This document shows positions 8,401 through 16,956 of a stretch of DNA of 64,000 bases, piece by piece. Under the pieces are notes generated by a model that did not search any database, had not been told where the DNA came from, and saw only the letters and a program-made list of their open reading frames with translations. Both the position numbers and the translations under genes were made by a program. The DNA lies in NCBI RefSeq assembly GCF_030685535.1, contig NZ_CP131601.1, forward strand, positions 1,922,001 through 1,986,000, in the 5' to 3' direction. This DNA is from Photobacterium leiognathi (GTDB lineage: Bacteria; Pseudomonadota; Gammaproteobacteria; Enterobacterales; Vibrionaceae). The stretch's first letter is position 1; each line of letters starts with the position of its first letter.

Positions 8401-8476
8401 TGGAGCGACACACGAGGTTCGAACTCGTGACCTCAACCTTGGCAAGGTTGCGCTCTACCAGCTGAGCTAGTGTCGC
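8401..8476 (-). tRNA. tRNA-Gly(GCC), copy 1
   Basis: 76 nt, same sequence as the other Gly copies. Confidence 0.95.
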
Positions 8477-8495
8477 ATAGATTCTCATAAGAGAA

Positions 8496-8569
8496 TGGAG
8501 GCGCGTCCCGGAGTCGAACCGAGGTCCACGGATTTGCAATCCGCTGCATAGCCACTCTGCCAACGCGCC
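8496..8569 (-). tRNA. tRNA-Cys(GCA), copy 1 (first gene of the operon)
   Basis: 74 nt, same sequence as the other Cys copies and the closest to the promoter. The 5' leader carries a hairpin, TTCTAAAGA/TCTTTAGAA, at 8577-8602 that could guide processing. Confidence 0.95.
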
Positions 8570-8644
8570 TCAATATTTCTAAAGAAGTTACCATCTTTAG
8601 AATTTTTTACCCTTAGCGAGTCACCCCGCTGCGGTACGTGGTGT

Positions 8645-8672
8645 AATTTACTGATTTTACAGAATCAGTCAA
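8645..8672 (-). promoter_or_regulatory. Promoter of the tRNA operon
   Basis: On the minus strand TTGACT (8672-8667), a 16-bp spacer, then TAAATT (8650-8645), followed by a GC-rich discriminator-like stretch before the first tRNA. GC-rich discriminators are typical of stringently controlled stable-RNA promoters; that control is inferred. Confidence 0.65.
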
Positions 8673-8774
8673 CGAAAAATTATGACTTTTTATTTAACTG
8701 GTTAAATTCCATAACATCGAACCATAAATCAGCCCATAAATGATCAAAAACCAGACAATCTCAGCATTTAAACT

Positions 8775-9902
8775 TTAACTTACAGATGAGATTGCAGAGC
8801 GCGATAACGATGTAGCAAAATCGTCATAACTAAATTCGTTGAGTTTTTCGATATTGCCATTACTACGACGGCAATAAATACTTGGCATACGCAAACCATT
8901 AAACCAATTTAACTTCACCATGGTGTAACCCGCACTGTCTGCAATATGTAATTTCTGTCCAATCGTTAATGGCTGTTCAAAACTAGTAACACAAAATTGA
9001 TCGCCAGCAAGACAAGAGCAACTGCCAATCACGTATTCATGACTTCCCTCTTCTGAGGACTCTGTTATCGTTGCTGGTTCATTATAAATTAAGGTATCAA
9101 GTCGATGCGCTTCTGTCGCACTATCTACAATGGCTGTTTTCATACCGTTCTCGACAATATCAACCACAGTCACCACTAAGTCAGTAGTTTGGGTAATAAT
9201 GGCTTCGCCCGGCTCAAGATATAACTGAATACTAAATCGTTCTGCAAATGCTTTTAAAACCGTTGCCAATTTTTCTAGTTCGTAATCCGGCCAAGTGAAG
9301 AAAACGCCACCGCCTAAGCTGACCCAATCAAGCTTTAATAAGTAGCGTCCAAAACGCTCTGATATTGAGTCGAGTAATGTAATAAATGCATCTGCACTTT
9401 TGTTTTCACAATTCATGTGAAACATCGCACCATCGAGAGCATCAAACAATTCATCTGTTAATAGATTTTCTTGAACCCCTAAGCGTGAAAACTGACGAGC
9501 AGGATCCGCCAAATCTTGTCCTGCACAACTAATACCCGGATTTAAACGCAGACCAACAGAGGCTTTACTGTCGGCTAAATGTCGATGCGCTTGTAATTGA
9601 GAGATAGAGTTGAAAATGATCTTATTACAGTACTGGAGAACATCTTCTACATCTTCTTGGCTATATCCCACACTATAAGCATGTGTTTCACCACCGAATT
9701 TTTCAGCACCTAACCTAACTTCAAATGGCCCACTACTGGTTGTACCATCAAGATAAGGCTTCATAACATCAAACACGCCCCACGTGGAAAAGCACTTCAA
9801 TGCAAGGACGAGTTTTACTCCGGATAATTGTTTTAACTTTTTAGCTTGTTCTAAATTGTTGAGCAGCTTCTGCTCATCAATCATGAAATATGGCGTTTTC
9901 AA
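8775..9902 (-). CDS. nspC: Carboxynorspermidine decarboxylase
   Basis: This 375-residue PLP enzyme removes CO2 from carboxynorspermidine (or carboxyspermidine) to give norspermidine (or spermidine), the last step of the Vibrionaceae polyamine route. It is an alanine-racemase-fold, group IV type decarboxylase. The N-terminal LALKCFSTW places the PLP lysine at K36; [10 protein letters not shown] and LYLEPGEA supply phosphate-binding glycines and a conserved Glu, and GSCSCLAGD holds the catalytic Cys from the partner subunit. It is cytoplasmic, full length, and last of a three-gene operon (71-bp gap to the dehydrogenase). In Vibrio cholerae norspermidine feeds biofilm control through the NspS/MbaA system, known from that species and not shown here. 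Confidence 0.95.
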   Translation of the reverse strand: MKTPYFMIDEQKLLNNLEQAKKLKQLSGVKLVLALKCFSTWGVFDVMKPYLDGTTSSGPFEVRLGAEKFGGETHAYSVGYSQEDVEDVLQYCNKIIFNSISQLQAHRHLADSKASVGLRLNPGISCAGQDLADPARQFSRLGVQENLLTDELFDALDGAMFHMNCENKSADAFITLLDSISERFGRYLLKLDWVSLGGGVFFTWPDYELEKLATVLKAFAERFSIQLYLEPGEAIITQTTDLVVTVVDIVENGMKTAIVDSATEAHRLDTLIYNEPATITESSEEGSHEYVIGSCSCLAGDQFCVTSFEQPLTIGQKLHIADSAGYTMVKLNWFNGLRMPSIYCRRSNGNIEKLNEFSYDDFATSLSRSAISSVS

Positions 9903-9973
9903 TGCAGCTTTCTCTTTTATATAAATAAGAAAGCGAGCCTGCTTTTATACAAGCTCACTTAAATAGATGTGTC

Positions 9974-11218
9974 TTATTTCAAGATATGAATATCAGGCTG
10001 ACCAACAGGCAATTCTTGAACATGCCAATCTAAACCAATCGTCGGCATTGTTGCTAAGAATGGATCTGGGTCTAACTGCTCCATATTGAACACACCTTTA
10101 TCTGCCCATTTGCCATTAAAGAACTGTAATGCGGCAGTTATAGCCGGAACACCCGTTGTGTATGATATTGCTTGATGCTCTACATCTTCATACGCCACTT
10201 CATGATCAGCGGTGTTGTAGATAAACACACTGCGCTCTTTACCGTCTTTTTTACCTTGGACCCAAGTACCGATACAGGTTTTTCCTGTATAGCCCGGAGC
10301 AAGCGATGTTGGATCAGGTAATAACGCTTTCAAAACATGCAGTGGTTGTACGACAGTACCATCATGCAGCGTTAGTGGATCTGGACTTAATAAGCCAATA
10401 TCACGCATACAATTAAAGTAATTTAGGTATTTGTCACCAAAGCCCATCCAAAACTCAATACGTTTTGCTGGAATAAACTCCTGCAATGAACGTACTTCAT
10501 CATGTGCCATTGAATAAACTTTATGCTTACCGACTAACGGGAAATCAAACTCAAGCATGCGGCTATGACAACCGACTTGTTTCCATTCACCGTTTTCCCA
10601 ATAGAATGAATCACCTTGGATTTCTAACATATTGGTTTCAGGGTCAAAGTTAGTCGCAAACTTCTTACCGTGATCACCTGCATTCACATCCATGACATCA
10701 ATGGTGTCAATTTCATCGAACAGGTGTTTCACAGCATAAGCGGCAAACACACTAACAACACCCGGATCAAAACCTGCACCTAAAATGCCAGTGATCCCCG
10801 CTTCCTTGAACTTCTCACGGTAACCCCATTGCCAATCATAGGCTTGTGGAACTTGCTGACCTTCAGAGCACAAATCAACCACAACAGACGTATCTAAGTA
10901 AGAAACCTTAGCTTGATAACACGCTTCCATGATTGTCATGTTGACCCAAGGAGGACCTACATTGATCACAAAATCAGGTTTTACTTCTTTAATTAAAGCG
11001 ACTAATGCATCAACATCATCCGCATTGACCGCTCGTGCTTGTAGCTTCTTGCTTGGATCTTTTAGGTTATTTTTCTTATCAATTGATCTAATGATCTTTT
11101 CGCACTTAGCAATAGTACGTGAAGCGATCGTGATATCACCCAATACATCATTATTTTGCGCCGCTTTATGTGCAACAACCCAGCCAACACCACCAGCACC
11201 AATTTGTAAAATAGCCAT
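9974..11218 (-). CDS. Carboxynorspermidine dehydrogenase (saccharopine dehydrogenase family)
   Basis: This 414-residue enzyme joins L-aspartate semialdehyde to diaminopropane (or putrescine) and reduces the Schiff base with NAD(P)H, giving carboxynorspermidine (or carboxyspermidine). The N-terminal Rossmann motif is GAGGVGWVVAHKAA (residues 7-20). GAGFDPGVVSVFAAY and the DVNAGDHG block are family marks of the carboxynorspermidine branch of saccharopine dehydrogenase-like proteins. It lies between nspC and the fused diaminobutyrate gene, the conserved Vibrio order, with a 40-bp gap to the upstream gene. Cytoplasmic, apparently intact. Confidence 0.93.
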   Translation of the reverse strand: MAILQIGAGGVGWVVAHKAAQNNDVLGDITIASRTIAKCEKIIRSIDKKNNLKDPSKKLQARAVNADDVDALVALIKEVKPDFVINVGPPWVNMTIMEACYQAKVSYLDTSVVVDLCSEGQQVPQAYDWQWGYREKFKEAGITGILGAGFDPGVVSVFAAYAVKHLFDEIDTIDVMDVNAGDHGKKFATNFDPETNMLEIQGDSFYWENGEWKQVGCHSRMLEFDFPLVGKHKVYSMAHDEVRSLQEFIPAKRIEFWMGFGDKYLNYFNCMRDIGLLSPDPLTLHDGTVVQPLHVLKALLPDPTSLAPGYTGKTCIGTWVQGKKDGKERSVFIYNTADHEVAYEDVEHQAISYTTGVPAITAALQFFNGKWADKGVFNMEQLDPDPFLATMPTIGLDWHVQELPVGQPDIHILK

Positions 11219-11258
11219 TATTTCTTTCCTTTTAAATTCATATCTATAAATGGTTGTC

Positions 11259-14165
11259 TTACTGAATTAAAGACGATAACGATTGACCCAATTGAGCGAT
11301 TTTATTCAATAAGGTTTTAAAATCATTGATTGTTAAGCACGGATTTAAAATCGTGAATTTCAGTGCCACTTTGCCATCGACAAGGGTTTCCCCTAATACC
11401 GCTTCACCTTTAACTAAAGCATCGATACGAAGCTGTTTATTTAGGTGATTGAGTTCCGATGCTGTTATATGTGCATTGTCACCCACATAGCGGAATAACA
11501 CAGTCGAAAGCGCAGGATCAGCAAGCAGTTCAAATTGCGGTTGTTGGTTGACTAAGTCAGCCACATACTGCGTTTGGCTCAACAGATGATCATACATCTC
11601 ACCAAGCGCATCAGCGCCTACACTTTGCATTGTCATCAACACTTTCAGCGCATCAAAACGTTTGGTGGTTGCAATCGACTTATCGACCAAGTTTGGCAAT
11701 AAATCATCTTCACGATTGAGGTAATCAGCATGATGAAGCAGGTATTTAAAGTGAGATTTATCTTTCACTAATACTGCGCCACAGCTGATCGGTTGGAAGA
11801 AAAGCTTGTGAAAATCAACACTTAGCGAATCAGCCTTTTCAATGCCATGTAATCGACTTTGATGACGACTTAAAATCAGCGCACCGCCATAAGCGCCATC
11901 AACATGAAACCAAAGGTTATAACGAGCTGAAATATCTGCTAGGCCAGTTAAATCATCAATCGCACCGTGATCGGTGGTGCCTGCTGTACCTACCACAGCA
12001 AACGGGATCAAGTCTTCGGCTTTTAATGCTTCAATAGTGGTAATTAATGATGCTAATTGAATAGTGCCATCAGGGTTAGTATCAACACATACGACAGACT
12101 GCTCACCTAACCCCATTAATGATGCTGATTTTTGCACGGTGAAGTGGGATTTTTTCGAGCATAATATACGTAGTTTATCTGCGTATGATGGCAAACCTTG
12201 TTGCTGAATATTATGACCAGAGATAGTGTCAGCCGCCCAATCACGAGCCAGCAATAACCCCATCAAATTACTTTGTGTGCCGCCACTGGTGAACACACCG
12301 TCAGCTTGATGACCGAGTTGATAGATCTCACATAACCAATCTACAATTTTTTGCTCAACAAATGTCGCCGCACTGGCTTGATCCCAAGAGTCCATTGACT
12401 GATTTAAAGCTGCAATAAAAGCTTCTGCTGCAATAGCAGGTACAAGTGGCGGTGTATGCAAGTGAGCAATACAGTGCGGATGTTGCACCATGATTGAGTG
12501 TTTCGCGATAAGATCGCCTGTTTGTTCAATCACAGCATCTAATGAAGATTGTGGTTGATTTAAATCGATACCATTAATTAAGGTCTTGAGTACTTGAGGA
12601 TCTAAACCAGAATACGGCTGATTAGTTTGCTCAAACACTTTCTTCAGCACTTGCGTAGTGTGATTGAGCGCCTCTTCAAACGTTTCAGAACCCCCTTTCC
12701 CCGTTTGAATAAAGTGTTGTTGCCAATTAGATATCGGAGTATCAACAACTTGAGTTTGAGCAACCGGCGTAACATGCGCTTCAATTGCCGCTTTCATTGT
12801 TGCTAATACAAAATCCAACTGCTCAAAACTCATGATCAATGGCGGTAAGAAGCGTAATACAGAACCTTGTCGGCCACCTTTTTCAATGATCAAACCACGC
12901 TCAAGAGCTGAACGTTGGATAGCAGCAGTTAAATCAGGATCTGCCACAGGCTCACCAAATTTGTTCTTACTACCATCTGCTTTAACAATCTCAACACCCA
13001 GCATTAAGCCTTTGCCACGCACTTCCGCAATACAGCTCGTCTCTGCTGCGATTTTTTCTAAACCACGACGCAGATACATTCCTGCTTTTTGCACATGCTC
13101 TACCAAACCATCACGTTCAATAATTTCTAATGCTTTGGCACCTGTCGCCATTGCCAGCTGATTACCACGAAATGTGCCCGTATGCTCACCCGGGTTCCAG
13201 CTATCAATGTCTTTATTGAACACCAATACAGACATTGGTAAACCGCCACCTACCGCTTTTGATAGACATAGAATATCTGGCATGATGCCCGATTCTTCAA
13301 AAGCAAAGTTAAATCCTGTTTTACCTATACCACATTGAATTTCATCGAAAATCAGTAAAATACTATGCTCTTGCGTTATTCGGCGTAATTCTCGCAGCCA
13401 AAAAGCAGGCGCAGGAATAACACCGCCCTCACCTTGCACAGGCTCAACAATGATTGCCGCTGGTTTTTGAATGCCGCTTTCATCATCACAAAGCATACGC
13501 TCGATATATCTCAGGCTTTGTTTAGCGCCTTCATCACCAGACAAACCATACGGACAACGCAGTGAATAAGGAAATGGTAAGAAATGCACATCAGCCATTA
13601 AGCCTTGACGACGAGACTTAGTATTTAAATTACCCATCATCGCCATCGTGCCGTTTGTCATACCGTGATAGGCACCGTGGAAGGCTGCCATGGTATTTCG
13701 ACCCGTGGTTTGCTTGGCTAATTTAATCGCAGCTTCTACGGCATCAGCACCTGAAGGGCCACAAAACTGTATACAAGCATTGTTTGCAAATGACTCAGGT
13801 AGGAAATTAATCAGTTGTTTGATGAAGTTATCTTTTGCTGCCGTTGTAATATCAAGGGTTTGATATGGCAAGCCAGATTCTAATTGTTCAACAATCGCTT
13901 TATTGATTTCGGGATGGTTATAACCCAGTGCTAATGTACCTGCCCCTGCTAAGCAATCGACAAACAACTGCCCCCGGGTATCTTCGACTAACACACCCGC
14001 CGCTTTAGCAATAGCAAGTGGTAGTCGTCGCGGATATGAGCGAACTTCTGACTCATAATGCTCTTGGCTTAGTAATAACTCATCAAGCGTTAAATCATAT
14101 AAGTCATTAACAACAGGTACAGTTACAGAGAGATCTGTTTCTTGAAAATTAAAAAGTGTAGACAT
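11259..14165 (-). CDS. Fused L-2,4-diaminobutyrate aminotransferase / decarboxylase
   Basis: This 968-residue bifunctional PLP protein makes 1,3-diaminopropane for norspermidine synthesis. The first half (about 1-460) is a class III aminotransferase converting aspartate semialdehyde to diaminobutyrate: FHGAYHGMTNG, IVEPVQGEGG, FDEIQCGIGKTG, and PLP lysine K303 in LSKAVGGG. The second half (about 490-968) is a group II decarboxylase: HPHCIAHLHTPP, TSGGTQSNLMG, HVDGAYGG, and PLP lysine K787 in VDFHKLFF. I chose ATG 14165 (GGAACGAG just upstream) over the 14177 codon, which sits inside that ribosome site. The fusion is known in Vibrio. It is first gene of the operon; about 800 bp separates it from the divergent nirB remnant. 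Confidence 0.95.
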   Translation of the reverse strand: MSTLFNFQETDLSVTVPVVNDLYDLTLDELLLSQEHYESEVRSYPRRLPLAIAKAAGVLVEDTRGQLFVDCLAGAGTLALGYNHPEINKAIVEQLESGLPYQTLDITTAAKDNFIKQLINFLPESFANNACIQFCGPSGADAVEAAIKLAKQTTGRNTMAAFHGAYHGMTNGTMAMMGNLNTKSRRQGLMADVHFLPFPYSLRCPYGLSGDEGAKQSLRYIERMLCDDESGIQKPAAIIVEPVQGEGGVIPAPAFWLRELRRITQEHSILLIFDEIQCGIGKTGFNFAFEESGIMPDILCLSKAVGGGLPMSVLVFNKDIDSWNPGEHTGTFRGNQLAMATGAKALEIIERDGLVEHVQKAGMYLRRGLEKIAAETSCIAEVRGKGLMLGVEIVKADGSKNKFGEPVADPDLTAAIQRSALERGLIIEKGGRQGSVLRFLPPLIMSFEQLDFVLATMKAAIEAHVTPVAQTQVVDTPISNWQQHFIQTGKGGSETFEEALNHTTQVLKKVFEQTNQPYSGLDPQVLKTLINGIDLNQPQSSLDAVIEQTGDLIAKHSIMVQHPHCIAHLHTPPLVPAIAAEAFIAALNQSMDSWDQASAATFVEQKIVDWLCEIYQLGHQADGVFTSGGTQSNLMGLLLARDWAADTISGHNIQQQGLPSYADKLRILCSKKSHFTVQKSASLMGLGEQSVVCVDTNPDGTIQLASLITTIEALKAEDLIPFAVVGTAGTTDHGAIDDLTGLADISARYNLWFHVDGAYGGALILSRHQSRLHGIEKADSLSVDFHKLFFQPISCGAVLVKDKSHFKYLLHHADYLNREDDLLPNLVDKSIATTKRFDALKVLMTMQSVGADALGEMYDHLLSQTQYVADLVNQQPQFELLADPALSTVLFRYVGDNAHITASELNHLNKQLRIDALVKGEAVLGETLVDGKVALKFTILNPCLTINDFKTLLNKIAQLGQSLSSLIQ

Positions 14166-14860
14166 GTCTCGTTCCAATCATTACCGCTCCATTACCACCT
14201 AACAGATGTGACAAAAGAGAAGTACATAGTTGTACAACTAACAATGTAAGCACCTGATTTGGGTGCTAATGAGATGGAATTACGTATTTAAAGTGTGTCA
14301 AAAACGCCTTTTACCTGCGTAAAAAGCTGAAGACGCACTACAAACGTAATATTCGATCAGGAACGATCAAGGCTCCGTGATAACACGGTATTTCGGTAAG
14401 TGAAAACCAAAATGGAGTGATAGCGATATTAGATTCACTGTTGGGTTCCTTCAATATGTGTTCGCTTTCTTATCAGCAAAACAGCGTATTAATTCCCTTC
14501 TATTTATGCATCGATTGCACAAATACCTACGGCGCAATTACAGTTCAATTACTTATCGTCCTGCTTATCAGCAAGGATTGCGCAGAAAAATAGCACAAGG
14601 CTGAATAGAAAAACAACATTCATTAATAAAAAAACATAATCTTTTACATTGATTTTAAATTACTCGGTAGCTACCGAAATACATTCTAGAACAAACAGTA
14701 TTTATTACTAATTTATCTAACCAAAACGATATAAAACAAATAAGTGCATTTAAAAACAATAAGATAAACTTAACTCATGATTAATAAATGCTTAAAGCTG
14801 TAATATGCCACCTTGCAAATTCACCTTAAAAAAACACATAAATAGTTGATTTAACAGGAC
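14166..14860. other. Long intergenic region between the norspermidine operon and the nirB remnant
   Basis: I see no gene here. It must hold the norspermidine operon promoter on the minus strand. An exact 11-bp direct repeat, CTTATCAGCAA, occurs at 14469-14479 and 14564-14574 (95 bp apart) and could be a regulator site. The rest is A+T-rich without clear structure. Confidence 0.5.
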
Positions 14861-14876
14861 TACCCCTAAAGAGGTA
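14861..14876 (+). promoter_or_regulatory. NarL/NarP-type 7-2-7 binding site
   Basis: TACCCCT-AA-AGAGGTA is two inverted heptamers matching TACYNMT with 2-bp spacing, the arrangement preferred by NarP and NarL. A further heptamer, TACCTCT, lies at 14884-14890 next to the FNR site. This matches nitrate/nitrite control of nirB-type promoters. Confidence 0.75.
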
Positions 14877-14889
14877 TTTAGAATACCTC

Positions 14890-14928
14890 TTGATTTAAAT
14901 CATATTTCTTCACAATTTGACTTAATAC
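14890..14928 (+). promoter_or_regulatory. FNR box and -10 element upstream of the nirB remnant
   Basis: TTGATTTAAATCAT (14890-14903) differs from the FNR consensus TTGAT-N4-ATCAA at one position. TAATAC (14923-14928) fits a -10 element, placing FNR near -40, a class II anaerobic promoter as at E. coli nirB. The site looks intact although the gene is not. Confidence 0.75.
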
Positions 14929-14964
14929 ACTGAACGCAATTTAAAGCATGGTTAAGTAGGTGTT

Positions 14965-15546
14965 ATGAGTAAAGTCAAATTGGCGATTATCGGCAACGGT
15001 ATGGTCGGCCACCGTTACATCGAAGAGTTAATTGATCGCACAGAGATCGATAACTATGAGATCACTGTCTTCTGTGAAGAGCCTCGCGTCGCTTATGATC
15101 GCGTGCATTTATCATCTTATTTTTCTCACCACACAGCGGATGAGCTCTCTCTTGTAAAACAAGGGCATTACGAAAAACACGGTATTAATGTGCTTTTAGG
15201 TGAACGTGCTATTAACGTTAACCGTGAGCAAAAACTCATCCTATCTAACACTGGCCGTGAAATTCGTTACGACAAACTCATCATGGCAACAGGATCCTAC
15301 CCTTGGGTTCCACCTATCAAAGGTAGCGAAAACAAAGACTGTTTTGTTTACCGCACTATCGAAGATCTCAAAGCCATTGAAGCAACCGCAAAACGTAGTA
15401 AAAGCGGTGTTGTTATCGGCGGTGGTCTTTTAGGTTTAGAAGCCGCAGGCGCATTAAAAGCACTAGGGGTTGAAACCCATGTGATCGAATTTGCCCCAGT
15501 GCTCATGGCAGAGCAACAAGATTTATCAGTATCAAGCAACCCGTAA
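14965..15546 (+). pseudogene. nirB: NirB (NADH-nitrite reductase large subunit), truncated remnant
   Basis: The first ~184 residues match the N-terminus of NirB: AIIGNGMVGHRYIE (FAD Rossmann motif), VFCEEPRVAYDRVHLSSYFS, KLIMATGSYPWVPP, GGGLLGLEAAGALK (NADH motif) and THVIEFAPVLMAEQ. The family then continues for about 660 residues, including the Fe-S and siroheme domains; here it breaks after MAEQ into ten unrelated residues and a stop. No trace of the missing part or of nirD follows, only a terminator about 25 bp later. The cleanest reading is an internal deletion joining the nirB 5' end to the end of a downstream operon gene. The remnant cannot reduce nitrite. Confidence 0.88.
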
Positions 15547-15567
15547 GGTAAGCTAACGCAATCAAAT

Positions 15568-15622
15568 AAAAAGGCACTTAGCATTTCTATTTCTAGTAAT
15601 AACTTAACCCAAGTGCCTTTTT
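15568..15622 (+). terminator. Terminator after the nirB remnant
   Basis: AAAAAGGCACTT pairs with AAGTGCCTTTTT across a long loop of about 30 bases. A and T runs on either side allow function on both strands, so it may also serve the minus-strand MAPEG gene. Confidence 0.7.
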
Positions 15623-15676
15623 AAATACGTTTTGTGACCATATTTTTAATAATCAAAACAATAAGAACAACTCAAC

Positions 15677-16081
15677 TTACAGCCAAGCCATTATCGCGGT
15701 GATAAATAATCCAATAAGCCCCAATAAACTCACCACGAAAAAGATGCTGCGTATTACTTTTAAATTAAAGTAATAGCACAACATATGCCCTACTCGCCCA
15801 AATAAATAAACCACAGCGAAACCATTAACCCAGTGGGCCGTGGGCTGAGAAAATAGCGCAAACAGGACGAATACAATAAAGATCCCAAGGCTTTCATTAC
15901 TATTGGCTAATGCTCTATTAGCTCGGAATAAAAAGTGTTCATGGTTAGCTTCAATGGCAAAACCGGGGATGTGCTTTTTACTAAGAATCACCACATCTAA
16001 AACGATTAACTGTAGTAACAACAACAGCCCCACCAAGCCAATAACCCAAATCGTAATTTTATAGGGAAGCAAAAATTCCAT
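15677..16081 (-). CDS. MAPEG-family membrane protein
   Basis: This 134-residue integral membrane protein has about four hydrophobic helices and the MAPEG mark FRANRALANSNESLGIF in the loop after the first helix, with FGRVGHMLCYY before the last pair. MAPEG proteins (microsomal glutathione transferase-like) are inner-membrane trimers that often bind glutathione; bacterial substrates are largely unknown. The length is normal. It lies 22 bp after an ABM-domain protein and a Nudix hydrolase on the same strand, so it may be co-transcribed with them. Confidence 0.82.
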   Translation of the reverse strand: MEFLLPYKITIWVIGLVGLLLLLQLIVLDVVILSKKHIPGFAIEANHEHFLFRANRALANSNESLGIFIVFVLFALFSQPTAHWVNGFAVVYLFGRVGHMLCYYFNLKVIRSIFFVVSLLGLIGLFITAIMAWL

Positions 16082-16103
16082 TGAACTGTCCTTTTATCAA
16101 TAT

Positions 16104-16391
16104 TTAATCGTTCTCGGTATGCCACACCTCATAATGACGTTCTACATTAATGGTAATTCTTCCCCATTCAGATGCTGTAACACGCCTTTGATGATGTTCA
16201 AAAGCATTATTGTTAGAAAACTCTTCATAAACATCAAAATAACAGGGAGAGTGTGAGCGTTGGTTAACATTAAACACTATACATCCGGGCTCTTGCTTTG
16301 TTAGTGCGACGTGTTTCTCAAGCGCTTTACTGACGATGTTCAATTCATCGTCAGGAACAACAATCAATCCTTTTAATATCACTTTTCCCAT
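16104..16391 (-). CDS. ABM-domain protein, putative quinol monooxygenase
   Basis: This 95-residue protein has the dimeric alpha/beta-barrel ABM pattern: GLIVVPDDELNIV, EPGCIVFNVNQRSHSPCYFDVYEEFSN shortened to its key parts EPGC, Y/FDVYEE, and a His pair before R-V-T-A. Small cofactor-free enzymes of this type (YgiN-like) oxidise quinols or other phenolics. The open frame runs to 16496 but would overlap the Nudix gene; ATG 16391 gives the usual family length. The substrate is unknown. Confidence 0.8.
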   Translation of the reverse strand: MGKVILKGLIVVPDDELNIVSKALEKHVALTKQEPGCIVFNVNQRSHSPCYFDVYEEFSNNNAFEHHQRRVTASEWGRITINVERHYEVWHTEND

Positions 16392-16422
16392 TTCTTTAAT
16401 TTCTTCGTTAGTGTAAAAAATT

Positions 16423-16875
16423 CTACTTAATATTAACCTTAAAAAGAGGATCGATAGGCTTATCAACAAAGTAAGCCCATACATGATCAAAAACACGATG
16501 CTGATTAGGAAATGGCGTTAACGCTTTCGCTTCTTCTAATGTGCACCATTGATAATCCGTATGTTCATGATTAAGTACTACGGCTTGATTGGGAGGGCAT
16601 ATAACAACGAAAACAGGAATGATTTGCAGCACATTCACATTGGCTTCAAAAAATTGTTGCAGATATTGAGCGTTGTAAAGATCGACAATATTGATTTGAG
16701 TTTCTTCATAAAACTCACGGACGATGGCTTGCCAAGCGGTTTCTTCTCCTTCGATAGAGCCACCAACATGGCACCAATATCCACCTTTTACTCGTTTCAT
16801 CAGTAGCATTTTCATCACGCCATCAATTTCAGATAACGCAACCCCTGCCACAATGGAAGAATCTATCGGGATCAT
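16423..16875 (-). CDS. Nudix hydrolase
   Basis: This 150-residue protein has a Nudix box, GSIEGEE-x7-REFYEETQI (about residues 39-61), matching G-x5-E-x7-R-E-U-x-E-E-x-G-U except that the final Gly is Gln. The metal-binding glutamates REFYEE are present, so pyrophosphohydrolase activity on a nucleoside diphosphate-linked substrate is likely. VKGGYWCHVGG precedes the box as usual. The substrate is not predictable. It is 31 bp upstream of the ABM gene on the same strand. Confidence 0.85.
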   Translation of the reverse strand: MIPIDSSIVAGVALSEIDGVMKMLLMKRVKGGYWCHVGGSIEGEETAWQAIVREFYEETQINIVDLYNAQYLQQFFEANVNVLQIIPVFVVICPPNQAVVLNHEHTDYQWCTLEEAKALTPFPNQHRVFDHVWAYFVDKPIDPLFKVNIK

Positions 16876-16956
16876 AATCTCACCTCAACATACTAAGTCT
16901 CATCAAACCTTAGCAGGTTATAAAAGTGAATACTTTATGATCCCGATATGAATATT

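Larger units (their letters stand above)
7123..8569 (-). repeat. 343-bp tandem repeat of tRNA Cys-Gly-Leu, four units plus one Cys
   Basis: Cys genes begin at 7123, 7467, 7810, 8153 and 8496, giving periods of 344, 343, 343 and 343 bp. Both genes and spacers are repeated, including the 63-bp Leu-Gly spacer and its hairpin. The order in transcription is (Cys-Gly-Leu) x4, Cys, then Leu(CAA). Gly(GCC), Cys(GCA) and Leu(UAA) are the same three tRNAs that share the glyW-cysT-leuZ operon of Escherichia coli. Near identity between units points to recent amplification or strong gene conversion. Confidence 0.95.

Noticed and set aside
7671..8563. Three identical 68-codon frames on the minus strand
   Set aside because: They are translations of the tRNA repeat unit (Cys-Gly genes and spacer), not proteins.
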